Of a stretch of 64,000 nucleotides of DNA, positions 44,978 through 54,357 are shown piece after piece. Source of the stretch: Anaerolineae bacterium (GTDB taxonomy: Bacteria; Chloroflexota; Anaerolineae; Aggregatilineales; Phototrophicaceae). The DNA lies in the NCBI GenBank assembly GCA_017303635.1, contig JAFLCG010000004.1, forward strand, positions 1-64,000. Direction: 5' to 3'. Both the position numbers and the translations under genes were made by a program. The notes beneath the pieces are model-generated. The model ran no database searches, had not been told where the DNA came from, and worked only from the letters and a program-made list of their open reading frames with translations. Positions within the stretch are counted from its first letter, which is position 1; every line of letters starts with the position of its first letter.

Positions 44978-46240
44978 GTGTTGAACTTCCAGAATTTCAC
45001 GCCCTACCGCCGCGAACTTGACAACGGTTTCGTGCTCACCTCAATCGCCAACCCCGAAGATATCGAACGTCTGGTGGAGTTCAATGGCACCAGCTTCGGC
45101 CCCGGCGAGGCGAGTATGACACGGGCGCTCATCACCCATCACCCCAGTTCACGTCCGGATTACTGGCTCATCTTGAAAGACCAGGACCGGATTATCGCCT
45201 CGGTCGTCCTCATCCCGTGGGAATGGCGCTATGAAGAAACGGTTCTTAAATGCGGCGAAATGGGAATTGTCAGCACGGCCGCGGCATATCGCAATCGCGG
45301 GCTGATGCGAGTGCTTGATGCCCGCTTCAAAGAACTGCTCCACAAGGACGGCTTCCACCTCAGTCCCATCCAGGGGATTCCCTACTTTTACCGGCAGTTC
45401 GATTATGAATATGCCCTGCCGTTGGAAGCCCAGTGGCGAATCGAACTATGGCAGATCCCGGCACCGGCAGACACGGCAATCATGTTCCGTAAAGCGACTG
45501 TGGAGGATATTCCGATGCTCCAGCAGTTGCACGCGGTCGCCAGCCAACGGCAGAACATCAGCACCATCCGTTCGGCGGAAATCTGGCGCTATCTGCTTGA
45601 ACACAGTCCCGGCACTGGCACGGAAGCAGATACCTGGCTACTGGAACGCAACCAGCAGATCATCGCCTACTGCCGGATTCACAAAGAAGGCTTTGGGGAA
45701 GGGTTGATCGTCAGCGAAGCCTCTCGCCTCGATCATCAGACGGCGGATTCACTGTTGGCCTGGCTCAAGAGTGTGGCAATCGAACGGGGCAAGCCGTATA
45801 TCCGTTTCAACCTGCCAGTCATGAGCGATTTGCTCACGCTGGCACGCGCTTACGGCGCGGTAGATGGCGGGGGCTATCAGTGGCAGATTCATGTGGTCGA
45901 TCCCGCCCGGCTGCTGCGACAGATCGGCCCGGTGCTGGAGCGCCGTCTGGTCGGCAGCCCTTTTGCAACACTCACCCAGTCAGTGGTCATCAATCTGTAT
46001 CGCAACGCGGTGGCGCTATCCTTTGAGCAGGGGCAACTGCGCTCCGTGGAGGCCCTCAACCGACCGACTGACAGCCCCATCAACCTCCCGCCAAATCTAT
46101 TGGCTCCGCTGGTGCTGGGCTTCCGGAGCCGATCCGAACTTGCGGAAGGCTACCCGGATGCACGCATCTATGGCAGCGCGTGCGCTTTGATCGATACGCT
46201 CTTCCCGCCCATGCAGGCATTCCTTGATACCATCTATTGA
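44978..46240 (+). CDS. GNAT N-acetyltransferase, Eis-like
   Basis: 420 residues from a GTG at 44978 with AAGGA 10 bases upstream; the frame extends to 44903. The N-terminal GNAT domain includes GEMGIVSTAAAYRNRGLMRV (20), the acetyl-CoA pyrophosphate loop. A second domain follows (MFRKATVEDIPMLQQLHAVA, 20), and the C-terminal 100 residues resemble the SCP2-like part of Eis enhanced-survival acetyltransferases. It would acetylate an amine; the target is unknown. Confidence 0.85.
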   Translation: MLNFQNFTPYRRELDNGFVLTSIANPEDIERLVEFNGTSFGPGEASMTRALITHHPSSRPDYWLILKDQDRIIASVVLIPWEWRYEETVLKCGEMGIVSTAAAYRNRGLMRVLDARFKELLHKDGFHLSPIQGIPYFYRQFDYEYALPLEAQWRIELWQIPAPADTAIMFRKATVEDIPMLQQLHAVASQRQNISTIRSAEIWRYLLEHSPGTGTEADTWLLERNQQIIAYCRIHKEGFGEGLIVSEASRLDHQTADSLLAWLKSVAIERGKPYIRFNLPVMSDLLTLARAYGAVDGGGYQWQIHVVDPARLLRQIGPVLERRLVGSPFATLTQSVVINLYRNAVALSFEQGQLRSVEALNRPTDSPINLPPNLLAPLVLGFRSRSELAEGYPDARIYGSACALIDTLFPPMQAFLDTIY

Positions 46241-46262
46241 GTAGACCGTGTAGAAGACAACA

Positions 46263-46291
46263 AAAAACCCGATCTGTGAGATCGGGTTTTT
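46263..46291. terminator. Bidirectional terminator between the GNAT gene and tRNA-Phe
   Basis: AAAAACCCGATCT, GTG loop, AGATCGGGTTTTT. It can end transcription of the plus-strand GNAT gene and the minus-strand tRNA. Confidence 0.85.
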
Positions 46292-46292
46292 C

Positions 46293-46368
46293 TGGTGCCA
46301 AGGCCCAGACTTGAACTGGGGACCCATGCATTTTCAGTGCATTGCTCTACCAACTGAGCTACCTTGGC
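46293..46368 (-). tRNA. tRNA-Phe (GAA)
   Basis: Minus strand: acceptor stem GCCAAGG pairs with CCTTGGC, discriminator A, encoded CCA. D-arm GCTCAGTTGGTAGAGC, anticodon stem ATGCA/TGCAT with loop CTGAAAA (anticodon GAA), and T-arm with GTTCAAG. Confidence 0.97.
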
Positions 46369-46416
46369 GCAATGCGCGCAGTATAGCGGAGCAAGCGGAG
46401 CGCGGCAAGGGCAAAG

Positions 46417-47229
46417 TTAAGCTTGCAAGTGACTGCGTTCGGCGTCATCGGCGGCCAGCATCCGTTCGATCTCGGCATATTCGAGGTCATCGACGTACTG
46501 GTTGATGCCCGCCTGCATGTACTCGGCAAAACCGGGAGAACCCTTATCAAAGTTGGCCTTAAAGCGGGGGTCAGTGACATAAAGTTCACCCAACCCGCGC
46601 AGGATCTCCAGCGTAGGGGTGTAGAAGTAGTGCAAGTGCTGATGCCAGCGGGCGATCAGCTTCTGCACGGTTTCGTCAGTCGCCGGTAAACCGGCCTGCA
46701 TGGCCTCGGCCAGCGCCTGGGCATTGGCATTGCCTTCCGCGAAGATGGCCTGTTTTTGTGCTTCGGTATAGCTCTTCCATAAGCGCGCTGACTCTTTGAC
46801 CACCGCAGGATCATAGGTCAGGCGAACCTCACGATCCCATTCTGCTTCCTGTTCCGGGCTGATTCCCTGGAACAGCTTCTTTTTGTTACTCATGATGCTT
46901 TTCCCCTCCAGATGTTCAATGGTGCTGTCTACCGTCTCGATCAGCGTACTCAGGCGGCCCAGCTTTTGCTCCAACACCGCACGGTGCGAACGCAACGCTT
47001 CGACCATATCAAACGTGGGATCATCCAGCGCATCCTTGATCTGGAGCAATTCCAGCCCGATCTCCCGGTACAGCAGGATTTGCTGAAGACGTAACACCGC
47101 CGAGTCATCATACTGGCGGTAGCCACTGGGGCTGACACGAGTTGGTGGCAGCAGACCAATCTCATCGTAGTGATGCAGTGTGCGGATCGTGACCCCGGCC
47201 AGATCCGCCAATTGTTTGACGGTGTACAT
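46417..47229 (-). CDS. MerR family regulator with TipAS domain
   Basis: 270 residues from ATG 47229 with GGAGGAA upstream. The N-terminal MerR winged helix is YTVKQLADLAGVTIRTLHHY (20), DEIGLLPPTRVSPSGYRQY. A coiled coil (80-110) links to a TipAS-like ligand domain from about 125, including TDETVQKLIARWHQHLHYFY (20) and the C-terminal YVDDLEYAEIERML. TipA-type regulators bind drugs and activate efflux genes. No target gene is adjacent. Confidence 0.92.
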   Translation of the reverse strand: MYTVKQLADLAGVTIRTLHHYDEIGLLPPTRVSPSGYRQYDDSAVLRLQQILLYREIGLELLQIKDALDDPTFDMVEALRSHRAVLEQKLGRLSTLIETVDSTIEHLEGKSIMSNKKKLFQGISPEQEAEWDREVRLTYDPAVVKESARLWKSYTEAQKQAIFAEGNANAQALAEAMQAGLPATDETVQKLIARWHQHLHYFYTPTLEILRGLGELYVTDPRFKANFDKGSPGFAEYMQAGINQYVDDLEYAEIERMLAADDAERSHLQA

Positions 47230-47407
47230 GATGGACAATTCCTCCACTCACGCCCGCCAGCATACACCCTCACGTTACGTCAGAGTCAAGTGAATGACCA
47301 ACCTACCGAATACAGCAGAAGTATTTCGGGTTCTGAATCAACTATCCATCGAAACTTGAAAATATATTGAGAAGGAAGTAGTGAGTGTTCAAATGAGTTA
47401 AGGTTTA

Positions 47408-47426
47408 GATATATTACTGATATATC
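47408..47426. promoter_or_regulatory. Inverted repeat upstream of the Kai operon
   Basis: GATATAT-TACTG-ATATATC, 71 bases before the first gene. A second pair TTAAC/GTTAA (9-base spacer) follows near 47436-47454. The region is AT-rich and probably contains the operon promoter. Confidence 0.4.
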
Positions 47427-47496
47427 AGATGCGTATTAACTACATACGTGTTAAGATGAATATTATTTCACCTGCAAGCATGTATAGGTTGGTCCT

Positions 47497-47877
47497 ATGT
47501 CGCCGACTGTCCTTCTCATCGAAGATGAGACTAGCCTGCTGGAAGAAGTCACAGAGTGGTTAGAACTTGAAGGCTATCAGGTCATCTCCACCTCCAGTGG
47601 CGAAGACGGCATCCAAAAAGCGCGGCAGCACCAGCCCGATGTCATTGTTTGTGATATTGTAATGCCTCATCTGGATGGATTTAGCGTACTAGCAGCCTTG
47701 CGCCAACATCCAGTAACCGTCTTCATACCCCTCATCTTTCTGACTGCGCGAGCCATGCGCTCTGACAAAGAGATGGGCCTGGCTGCAGGCGCTTTTGCTT
47801 ATATCACCAAACCTTTTGGACAGTCGGAATTTCTAGACATTCTCCAACAAAGTTTGAATAAGCGCTCTGGTGCATAA
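47497..47877 (+). CDS. Receiver-only response regulator
   Basis: 126 residues, a single REC domain with acidic pocket LLIEDE, phospho-acceptor D53 in VIVCDIVMPHLDG, T in FLTAR and K in TKPFGQ. There is no output domain, so it passes phosphate on or acts by protein contact, like CheY or Spo0F. It is the first gene of the kaiC-kaiB-kinase cluster, 22 bases before kaiC. The likely partner is the kinase at 50010. Confidence 0.93.
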   Translation: MSPTVLLIEDETSLLEEVTEWLELEGYQVISTSSGEDGIQKARQHQPDVIVCDIVMPHLDGFSVLAALRQHPVTVFIPLIFLTARAMRSDKEMGLAAGAFAYITKPFGQSEFLDILQQSLNKRSGA

Positions 47878-47899
47878 GATTTCACTTAAGGAGTAGTGA

Positions 47900-49603
47900 A
47901 TGCCAGTTATGCTTCCAAACCTTCGTTCAGCTAACGAGGGGCTTGCTAAATCACCAACCGGCATCCGGGGTTTTGATGACATCACCGGGGGCGGATTACC
48001 ACAGGATCGAACCACCCTAATCTGTGGCGGGCCTGGGAGCGGCAAGACGTTATTCGCGATCGAGTACTTAATTAATGGCATCCAGGAATTCAATGAACCG
48101 GGCGTCCTGATCGCCTTTGAGGAAACCCGCGATGATCTCATTCGGAATTGTGCCTCACTGGGCTTTGACCTGGCTCACCTGATCGAGCAAGGCAAACTCA
48201 TCATTGATGAGATTGTCATGGATACCCACCATGCCCAGCAGACAGGTGATTATGATCTGGAAGGGCTATTCATTCGGTTGGAATACGCCATCAACAAAGT
48301 CAACGCGAAGCGCATCGCCATCGACACGATTGAAGTCATTTTTGATCTGCTCGGCAATTCAGCCAGGTTACGCTCTGAACTGCGCCGTCTCTTCCGCTGG
48401 ATTAAGGAGAAAAAGGTCACAACCGTCATCACCAGCGAGTCGGAAAAAGGCCTGTTCACCCGACATGATATTGAACCTTATGTCTCTGACTGTGTGATCT
48501 TCCTGGATCAGCGCCTCCAGGATCAGCTGGCCCGGCGACGATTGAGGATTGTCAAATATCGCGGTTCGCTGCATGGCACGGACGAATACCCTTTCCTAAT
48601 CGACCAGGATGGTATGTCTGTTCTACCCATCACGTCGGTTGGCCTTGACTATACTTCCAGTGAGGAACGGGTCGCTACTGGCATTGCCGGTCTGGATAAG
48701 ATGCTCGGAGGCGAGGGGTACTTCCGTGGCAGCACGATCCTGGTTTCAGGTTCTTCCGGCACTGGCAAAACCAGTTTTGCAGCGCATTTTGTGAATGCAG
48801 CCTGTCAGCGAGGCGAGCACTGTATCTACTTTACGTTTGAAGAATCAGCCAGCCAGATTCTACGCAATATGCGGTCGATTGGGATTGACCTCAGGCCCTG
48901 GATGTCCGGCAATCTGCTCCAGATTCATGCGATCCGCCCCACCATGTACAATCTGGAAATCCACCTGGCCATGATGCAAAAGCTGATCCAGGATTTTCAG
49001 TCAGAAACCATTGTCGTCGACCCGGTCACCAGTTTTGACCTGATCGGCAATACAACCGATATCAGTTTGCTTTTCACACGTCTGATTGATTTTTGCAAGA
49101 TGCGTGGCATCACCACCCTGGTGACCAGCATCATCACCTCATCACCGGGCAGCGTTATCAAAGAGACCAACCTGTCATCGCTGGTGGATACCTGGATTTC
49201 ACTACAGGATATTGAAGTCGGCGGAGAACGCAACCGGGTCCTGTATGTGCTGAAATCGCGCGGCATGAAACATTCCAAACAAATCAGTGAATTCGAATTT
49301 TCAAGTGACGGTATATACCTGATTGATGCGTATACAGACAGTGAGGGTATGCTTACGGGATCAGCACGCCTCGCCCGGGAAATGCGGAAAGAACTGGAGG
49401 AACTGGAATTTCAGCAGCAGATAGCCATCAAACGCCTGAAGTTCGAAAACCGTCAGGCTGCCTTAAAGGCCCAGATCGAAGCCCTGCAGGCAGAATTAAG
49501 GATGGAAAGTGCTGAACTTCAGCTGATTGAAGATCAAACAGCCAGACGGAATACAGTGATTCAGCACCAAAGAAATGATTTGGCGCGGAAACATGGCGTG
49601 TAA
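47900..49603 (+). CDS. kaiC: Circadian clock-type ATPase KaiC
   Basis: 567 residues, two RecA-like domains. CI: Walker A GGPGSGKTLF (K49), then IAFEETRDD. CII: Walker A GSSGTGKTSF (K290), then FTFEESAS. The CII phosphorylation segment reads TNLSSLVDTWISLQDIEVGG; T423, S426 and S427 line up with T426, S431 and T432 of cyanobacterial KaiC, so the phospho-site pair is Ser-Ser. Residues about 500-567 form a coiled coil not present in Synechococcus KaiC. AAGGAG precedes the ATG. No kaiA is seen. KaiB follows by 49 bases. Confidence 0.95.
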   Translation: MPVMLPNLRSANEGLAKSPTGIRGFDDITGGGLPQDRTTLICGGPGSGKTLFAIEYLINGIQEFNEPGVLIAFEETRDDLIRNCASLGFDLAHLIEQGKLIIDEIVMDTHHAQQTGDYDLEGLFIRLEYAINKVNAKRIAIDTIEVIFDLLGNSARLRSELRRLFRWIKEKKVTTVITSESEKGLFTRHDIEPYVSDCVIFLDQRLQDQLARRRLRIVKYRGSLHGTDEYPFLIDQDGMSVLPITSVGLDYTSSEERVATGIAGLDKMLGGEGYFRGSTILVSGSSGTGKTSFAAHFVNAACQRGEHCIYFTFEESASQILRNMRSIGIDLRPWMSGNLLQIHAIRPTMYNLEIHLAMMQKLIQDFQSETIVVDPVTSFDLIGNTTDISLLFTRLIDFCKMRGITTLVTSIITSSPGSVIKETNLSSLVDTWISLQDIEVGGERNRVLYVLKSRGMKHSKQISEFEFSSDGIYLIDAYTDSEGMLTGSARLAREMRKELEELEFQQQIAIKRLKFENRQAALKAQIEALQAELRMESAELQLIEDQTARRNTVIQHQRNDLARKHGV

Positions 49604-49652
49604 TGAGATCTTTCCCATGGGCTGAATTTTTCAGCAGAAAGCTGTTGCCGTG

Positions 49653-49970
49653 ATGGATAGCATAGATCAAGATGGCAACATGGGCCAAAAAACAATCTGG
49701 CGATTTCGGCTGTACATCATGGGCCAATCCGCCAAATCGGTCAGAGCTTTGGCTAATTTAAAGCGGATTTGTGATCATTATCTAGAAGACGCTATCTATG
49801 AGATCGAGGCTGTTGATCTGCAAGTCAGCCCTGAACTCGCCCTGCTAGATCAGGTCATCATCATCCCCACCCTGGTGAAACTGCTGCCGGAACCTGTCAT
49901 AAAACTCTACGGGGATTTATCCAATACCGAGAAAGTCCTCGAAGGTCTGGAATTTCCACGGTCCCAATAG
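49653..49970 (+). CDS. kaiB: Circadian clock protein KaiB
   Basis: 105 residues from ATG 49653 (a GTG directly before it is the alternative). Thioredoxin-like KaiB fold: RFRLYIMGQSAKSVRALANL (20) at the start, then YEIEAVDLQVSPELALLD, IIIPTLVKLLPEPV and the signature GDLSNTEKVLEGLEF. KaiB binds the CI ring of KaiC after phosphorylation. It is 39 bases before the histidine kinase. Confidence 0.94.
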   Translation: MDSIDQDGNMGQKTIWRFRLYIMGQSAKSVRALANLKRICDHYLEDAIYEIEAVDLQVSPELALLDQVIIIPTLVKLLPEPVIKLYGDLSNTEKVLEGLEFPRSQ

Positions 49971-50009
49971 TAACGGGCAGGTTGGCTTCCCCTTTGGAGT
50001 TCGTGACAC

Positions 50010-51251
50010 ATGATGAACGGCAGCGCTTACGAAGACCTGGTGAAAGAAAATGCCGCGTTACGCTCACGGTTACGCGAGGCTGAAGACAGCCTCGAGGCCA
50101 TCCAATCCGGTCAGGTTGACGCATTGGTGGTCTCGGACAAGTCCGGCGTGCGACCCTACACATTAAAGAGTGCTGATTCGCCCTACCGCCTGATCGTGGA
50201 GAATATGAAGCAAGGAGCTGTCACCCTTTCGATTGACGGTATCGTTTTGTATTGCAATGATTTTTTCGCTGAACTACTGGAATGCTCGGTTGCAGCCGTC
50301 ATTTCGCAAAATATTGATGCCTATCTGGCCCCGGAAGATGGCCAAGCATTCTGGCCTTTTCTGAATGCGATTCAAACTCGCGGCGCAATCTATAAAGAAT
50401 TCCATCTCTACGTCCGAAAGGAGCGTAGGATCCCGGTTTATGTATCGGGCAGCCTCATTGAACTTGATGAGATGCGCGTTTATTGCCTGGTATTTACGGA
50501 TTTGCGCGAACGGAAGCAGGCCGAAGCACAGGCCCTCGCTTTGGAGACCGAAAAACAACGAACTCAGGTGCTGGCAGCCTTCATGCGGGATACCTCTCAT
50601 GACTTCAGAACGCCGATTTCAGTGATCCTGACCGGCTTGAGCAACATCGAACGCACACAGGACGAGGACAAAAGAAAGGAGAAAATACGCACGATCGAAA
50701 TGTATGTCTCCTACTTACATTCAGTTCTGGAGAAGCTGCAGCATACGGCCATTCTGGATGCACTCAAAGAGCTGCGGCTCGAAAGCCAACCTCCGAGCGT
50801 CATCATTCAAGAAGCAATCGAAGCCTGTGAGGATGAAGCCAAAGAAAAAGACATCACCCTCATTGAAGAACTAGAGACGCATATCCCCTCGATCTGTTTA
50901 GATGCAGACTATCTGTATCATGCGCTGGTTGAAACGCTCAGGAATGCAATCCAGTTCTCCCCCGCAGGCCGGCAGGTATACATCCGATGCAAGCGGACAG
51001 ACGAGAACCAGATCACCATCGAAGTGACCGATCAAGGCAACGGGATTCCCAACGAGGATATTCCCTTCATCTTTGATCGGTTCTTCAGGGGTGATAAATC
51101 GCGCCATGTTTCAGGGGGTGTGGGACTAGGGCTGGCAATCGTCAAACGGACCGTGGAGTTACACAAAGGTGCAGTTCAGGTCGAAAGCATTCCCGGCCAG
51201 GGGACTACGATCCGGCTCCAGCTTCCCATCAAAACGCCCACCAACCCATAG
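50010..51251 (+). CDS. PAS histidine kinase of the Kai operon
   Basis: 413 residues. A short coiled coil (9-35), a PAS domain (about 58-170, ending TDLRERKQAE), HisKA with H197 in DTSHDFRTPISVIL, and HATPase with TLRNAIQFSP (N box), DQGNGIPNEDI (G1) and GVGLGLAIV (G2). No membrane segment. Coming last after receiver, kaiC and kaiB, it is the natural candidate for passing clock state to the receiver protein, comparable in role to SasA, although it lacks SasA's KaiB-like input domain. The link is inferred. Confidence 0.93.
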   Translation: MMNGSAYEDLVKENAALRSRLREAEDSLEAIQSGQVDALVVSDKSGVRPYTLKSADSPYRLIVENMKQGAVTLSIDGIVLYCNDFFAELLECSVAAVISQNIDAYLAPEDGQAFWPFLNAIQTRGAIYKEFHLYVRKERRIPVYVSGSLIELDEMRVYCLVFTDLRERKQAEAQALALETEKQRTQVLAAFMRDTSHDFRTPISVILTGLSNIERTQDEDKRKEKIRTIEMYVSYLHSVLEKLQHTAILDALKELRLESQPPSVIIQEAIEACEDEAKEKDITLIEELETHIPSICLDADYLYHALVETLRNAIQFSPAGRQVYIRCKRTDENQITIEVTDQGNGIPNEDIPFIFDRFFRGDKSRHVSGGVGLGLAIVKRTVELHKGAVQVESIPGQGTTIRLQLPIKTPTNP

Positions 51252-51267
51252 CGCCAGACCTCCCCGA

Positions 51268-51696
51268 TCAGTAACGCGCCGCGTTACGCACACGCTGGCT
51301 GCGACTGAAGCCGTAGCGCATAGATAGCGCCAGCATCCCGCTCACTAAGGCGAATCCCACCATAAATACGCCCAACCAGTTTGCCAGCAGATCCGTCAAG
51401 GTGGCCTGCCGCCCATCGACCAGGAGTTGATAGACCTCGGTGCCGGTGCCAGCAGTCAGCGCCCCCAGCATCGCCAGCCCCAACGCCAGCGGTCGGTTAC
51501 ACCATCCTCGTAAACCGATATACCCGATCAGGGTCACGGAGGCGAACAGCGCCAGATGCCCCAGCGTGCCGCCGACCAGGGTGCGGGCGATAGTTCGGTT
51601 AAACCATTGGACCAGCGGGTTGTAGCCGGGCTGGGTAGTCAGATAAACAGCGATTCCCGCCCAGACCAGTGTCACCAACAGGATGAGTCGTCGCAT
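51268..51696 (-). CDS. VanZ-like family membrane protein
   Basis: 142 residues from ATG 51696 with AGGAGG upstream. Four hydrophobic segments, with GGTLGHLALFASVTLIGYIG (20) holding the VanZ-type histidine and DLLANWLGVFMVGFAL near the end. VanZ proteins confer teicoplanin resistance in enterococci; most homologues have no known role. Confidence 0.88.
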   Translation of the reverse strand: MRRLILLVTLVWAGIAVYLTTQPGYNPLVQWFNRTIARTLVGGTLGHLALFASVTLIGYIGLRGWCNRPLALGLAMLGALTAGTGTEVYQLLVDGRQATLTDLLANWLGVFMVGFALVSGMLALSMRYGFSRSQRVRNAARY

Positions 51697-51848
51697 GATA
51701 GGTACCTCCTGCGAGCGTTTATGATATGCTCCCGGCAGCGCCCCGTACTCAACGCCTGCCCACCGTTCAGCCACTTTCGACAAGGGTTGGAAACTGTGAT
51801 ACAAAGAACAGGCATTCGATTCAGGCGATGATAAGGGAAGCTCCGACG

Positions 51849-52658
51849 ATGACAACTGGCTACGTCCACGGCTATGCTGAACGGGAAAACATTCGCCTGA
51901 ACGACCAGGCATCCACGCTGGTTGAGCTGCTGCATTCCGATACCGCTTATCCGGCAGGGAGTAAGGTGCTGGAAGCAGGCTGCGGCGTGGGGGCACAGAC
52001 CATCACGCTGGCGGCGAACAGCCCGGATGCGGACATCCTCTCGATTGACATCTCTGCCCGGTCGCTTGCTGAAGCGGAACGCCGAATCACTGAAGCGGGC
52101 TTGAAGAATGTGCGCTTCCAGCAGGCGGATATTTTTGATCTGCCGTTTGAAGAAGACTCCTTCGACCACATCTTCGTCTGTTTTGTGCTGGAACATCTGC
52201 CGCGTCCGGTCGAGGCGCTGGTCATCCTCAAGCGATTGCTCAAGGTGGGCGGAACGATCACCGTCATCGAGGGCGATCACGGTTCCACCTATTTTCATCC
52301 AGAAAGTGCAGCGGCTCACCAGGCGATCCAGTGCCAGGTCCAATTGCAGGCGCAGGCGGGCGGCAATTCCAACATCGGCCGAGAACTGTACCCGCTGCTG
52401 ACGGCAGCCGGTTTCCAGGACACGCGGGTTTCACCCCGGATGGTCTATGTGGATGGCAGCAAACCGCACATGATCGAGGGGTTCACCCGCAACACCTTCA
52501 CAGCCATGATCGAAGGGGTGCGAGAAGCGGCACTGGCCACCGGACTGATTGATGCTGAGCGCTTTGATGCGGGCATCGCTGATCTGTACCGCACCGCAGC
52601 CCCAGACGGAGTCTTTTGCTACACCTTTTTCAAGGCGCTGGCGACCCGACGCGCATGA
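51849..52658 (+). CDS. Class I SAM-dependent methyltransferase
   Basis: 269 residues from ATG 51849. Motif I VLEAGCGVGAQTITLA near residue 45, acidic LSIDISARSL, QADIFDLPFEEDSFDHIFVC (20) and LKRLLKVGGTITVIEGDHGS (20). The C-terminal half (residues 150-269) may hold the acceptor site. It is divergent from the VanZ-like gene. An upstream extension to 51726 is without support. Acceptor unknown. Confidence 0.9.
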   Translation: MTTGYVHGYAERENIRLNDQASTLVELLHSDTAYPAGSKVLEAGCGVGAQTITLAANSPDADILSIDISARSLAEAERRITEAGLKNVRFQQADIFDLPFEEDSFDHIFVCFVLEHLPRPVEALVILKRLLKVGGTITVIEGDHGSTYFHPESAAAHQAIQCQVQLQAQAGGNSNIGRELYPLLTAAGFQDTRVSPRMVYVDGSKPHMIEGFTRNTFTAMIEGVREAALATGLIDAERFDAGIADLYRTAAPDGVFCYTFFKALATRRA

Positions 52659-52752
52659 AGCTCCAGCTATGTCATCGCCCTGCCGCAGAGGTGAAGATCT
52701 CCTGCTGACAAACTCGACCGGGTAAGCGATTCATCCAACCCGCCTGACAGGG

Positions 52753-52758
52753 TATAAT
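52753..52758 (+). promoter_or_regulatory. Candidate -10 box TATAAT
   Basis: Perfect sigma-70 -10 hexamer 24 bases before the ATG at 52782. No clear -35 hexamer at the right spacing. Confidence 0.4.
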
Positions 52759-52781
52759 TTGCGGCGATTAAACCCGTATGG

Positions 52782-54257
52782 ATGAGATGTTATTCAATGC
52801 CGCCCTCCGCCGTTAGCTCCCGGTTACCCGCCTCCCGCTTCCCGCTTGCGGGCTATCGACTGATTAGTCTCGTTGGTTTGCTGCTTGCCCTGGCGGCCTG
52901 CGACCCCGGCTCACCGGGCGCGTTCCAGGCGACGCTGCCTCCATTGACTGTCGACGCGCCGATCTATACTGAGACTCCGACACCCTCGGCGACACCGACC
53001 GCAACCGAAACGCCTATCTTCACAGCCACCCCGACACTCACACCGACGCCGACCGAGACCCCCACCCCGCTGTATACCCCGACAGCCACGCCCACGGTGC
53101 CACTGCTAACGCTCACGCCGGTGGTGCTGGGGGCTGCGCCCGCGGCGTATCTCAATCCTCCGGCTGACCGGAGCGCGCCCTTCGGCTGGAGCTGCCAGGA
53201 CTTCCCCTGTGAGGATGATCTGGACGGCTGGCTGCAGCGGATTCGGGTTCCGGCTGGATTCACGGTGGAGCCGGTGGGGCGCTTCCCCGGCGCTCCCATG
53301 CAGATCACTTACGGGCCGGACGGCCTGCTCTATGCGACTGTTCTGGAGGGCGGCACACGGGAAGGCGCGGTCTACCGGCTGAATGCCGACGGCAGCACCA
53401 CCCGCTATCAGGGCGGCAGCCTGCATACACCGATTGGGCTGGCTTTCCAGCCGGGGACGGGCATCCTGTATGTCTCGGCGCGGGAGAGCGCGCTGCAGGG
53501 CGGCGCAATCTACCGGATTGATGGCGAAGGGGCGGAGCCGATCTCGGTACGCGGTGGGCTGCCCTGCTGTTACTCGCTGATTGATAACCAGCCTGCCGGG
53601 ATGGTCTTTGGGCCGGATGGCTACCTGTACTTGGGCATCGGCGCGCTGACCGACCGGCTCGAACCAGCCGATCCCAAGACGGCAGCGAATGCAACGCTGG
53701 TGCCGGGGGAAGCCTCCATCCTGCGGATCCAGCCGCACACGGCTGAAGTCAGCGTATGGGCGCAGGGCTTACGTTACCCCTATGACCTGACTTTCAACGC
53801 CAGCGGGCAGTTCTTCGCCACCGATACGGGTCTGCTGACCGGCCCCGGTGACCGGCTGGTGGCCCCGGCAGCAGGATTACACTTCGGCTGGCCTTACTGG
53901 CGCTGGCGCGGCTGCGACGCCTGCCCGCCGACCGACGGCACCATCCAGCAATCCCCGGATTTGACGCGCTTCCCGGATTTCAGCCTGCCGCGCGGCATCG
54001 TGGCCTATACCGGCTCACAATTCCCGGCTAATCTCTTCGGTAGCCTGTTCGTCGCGCTGTGGAACAATACTTTTGATGGACAGGCCATCGTCCGCGTGGA
54101 CCCGACCGATTGGCGACTCCAGCGGGATGATTACCGCGCTGAACCCTTCGTGACGGGTTTGATCCGCCCGATTGATGTGACCCAGGACCCATCGGGGGCG
54201 CTGGTGGTAGCGGATTACGTCTACGGGTGGGTCTGGCGCGTGCGCTACACGGGATAA
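52782..54257 (+). CDS. Lipoprotein with glucose/sorbosone dehydrogenase-type beta-propeller
   Basis: 491 residues (a start at 52797 removes 5). Lipobox LALAAC with lipid-anchored C40, then a long Thr/Pro linker (about 60-110). The propeller domain has MQITYGPDGLLYATVLEGG, NQPAGMVFGPDGYLYLGIGA (20), GLRYPYDLTFNASGQFFATD (20) and HFGWPYW. These motifs match the GSDH/PQQ-dependent sugar dehydrogenase family. It should act outside the cell membrane. The sugar substrate and PQQ use are not proved. Confidence 0.9.
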   Translation: MRCYSMPPSAVSSRLPASRFPLAGYRLISLVGLLLALAACDPGSPGAFQATLPPLTVDAPIYTETPTPSATPTATETPIFTATPTLTPTPTETPTPLYTPTATPTVPLLTLTPVVLGAAPAAYLNPPADRSAPFGWSCQDFPCEDDLDGWLQRIRVPAGFTVEPVGRFPGAPMQITYGPDGLLYATVLEGGTREGAVYRLNADGSTTRYQGGSLHTPIGLAFQPGTGILYVSARESALQGGAIYRIDGEGAEPISVRGGLPCCYSLIDNQPAGMVFGPDGYLYLGIGALTDRLEPADPKTAANATLVPGEASILRIQPHTAEVSVWAQGLRYPYDLTFNASGQFFATDTGLLTGPGDRLVAPAAGLHFGWPYWRWRGCDACPPTDGTIQQSPDLTRFPDFSLPRGIVAYTGSQFPANLFGSLFVALWNNTFDGQAIVRVDPTDWRLQRDDYRAEPFVTGLIRPIDVTQDPSGALVVADYVYGWVWRVRYTG

Positions 54258-54357
54258 TTATTGTATTTTCAGAGCACAGAGATGAACACCGAAAATCGCG
54301 GATGCCCCGTCCCACAGGGAGGCTTCGCACTTGGGCATCCCTCCATTTAATCCGTTT

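Noticed and set aside
46293..46368. Genomic island attachment at tRNA-Phe
   Set aside because: No integrase gene nearby and no repeated copy of the tRNA 3' end seen in the flanks.
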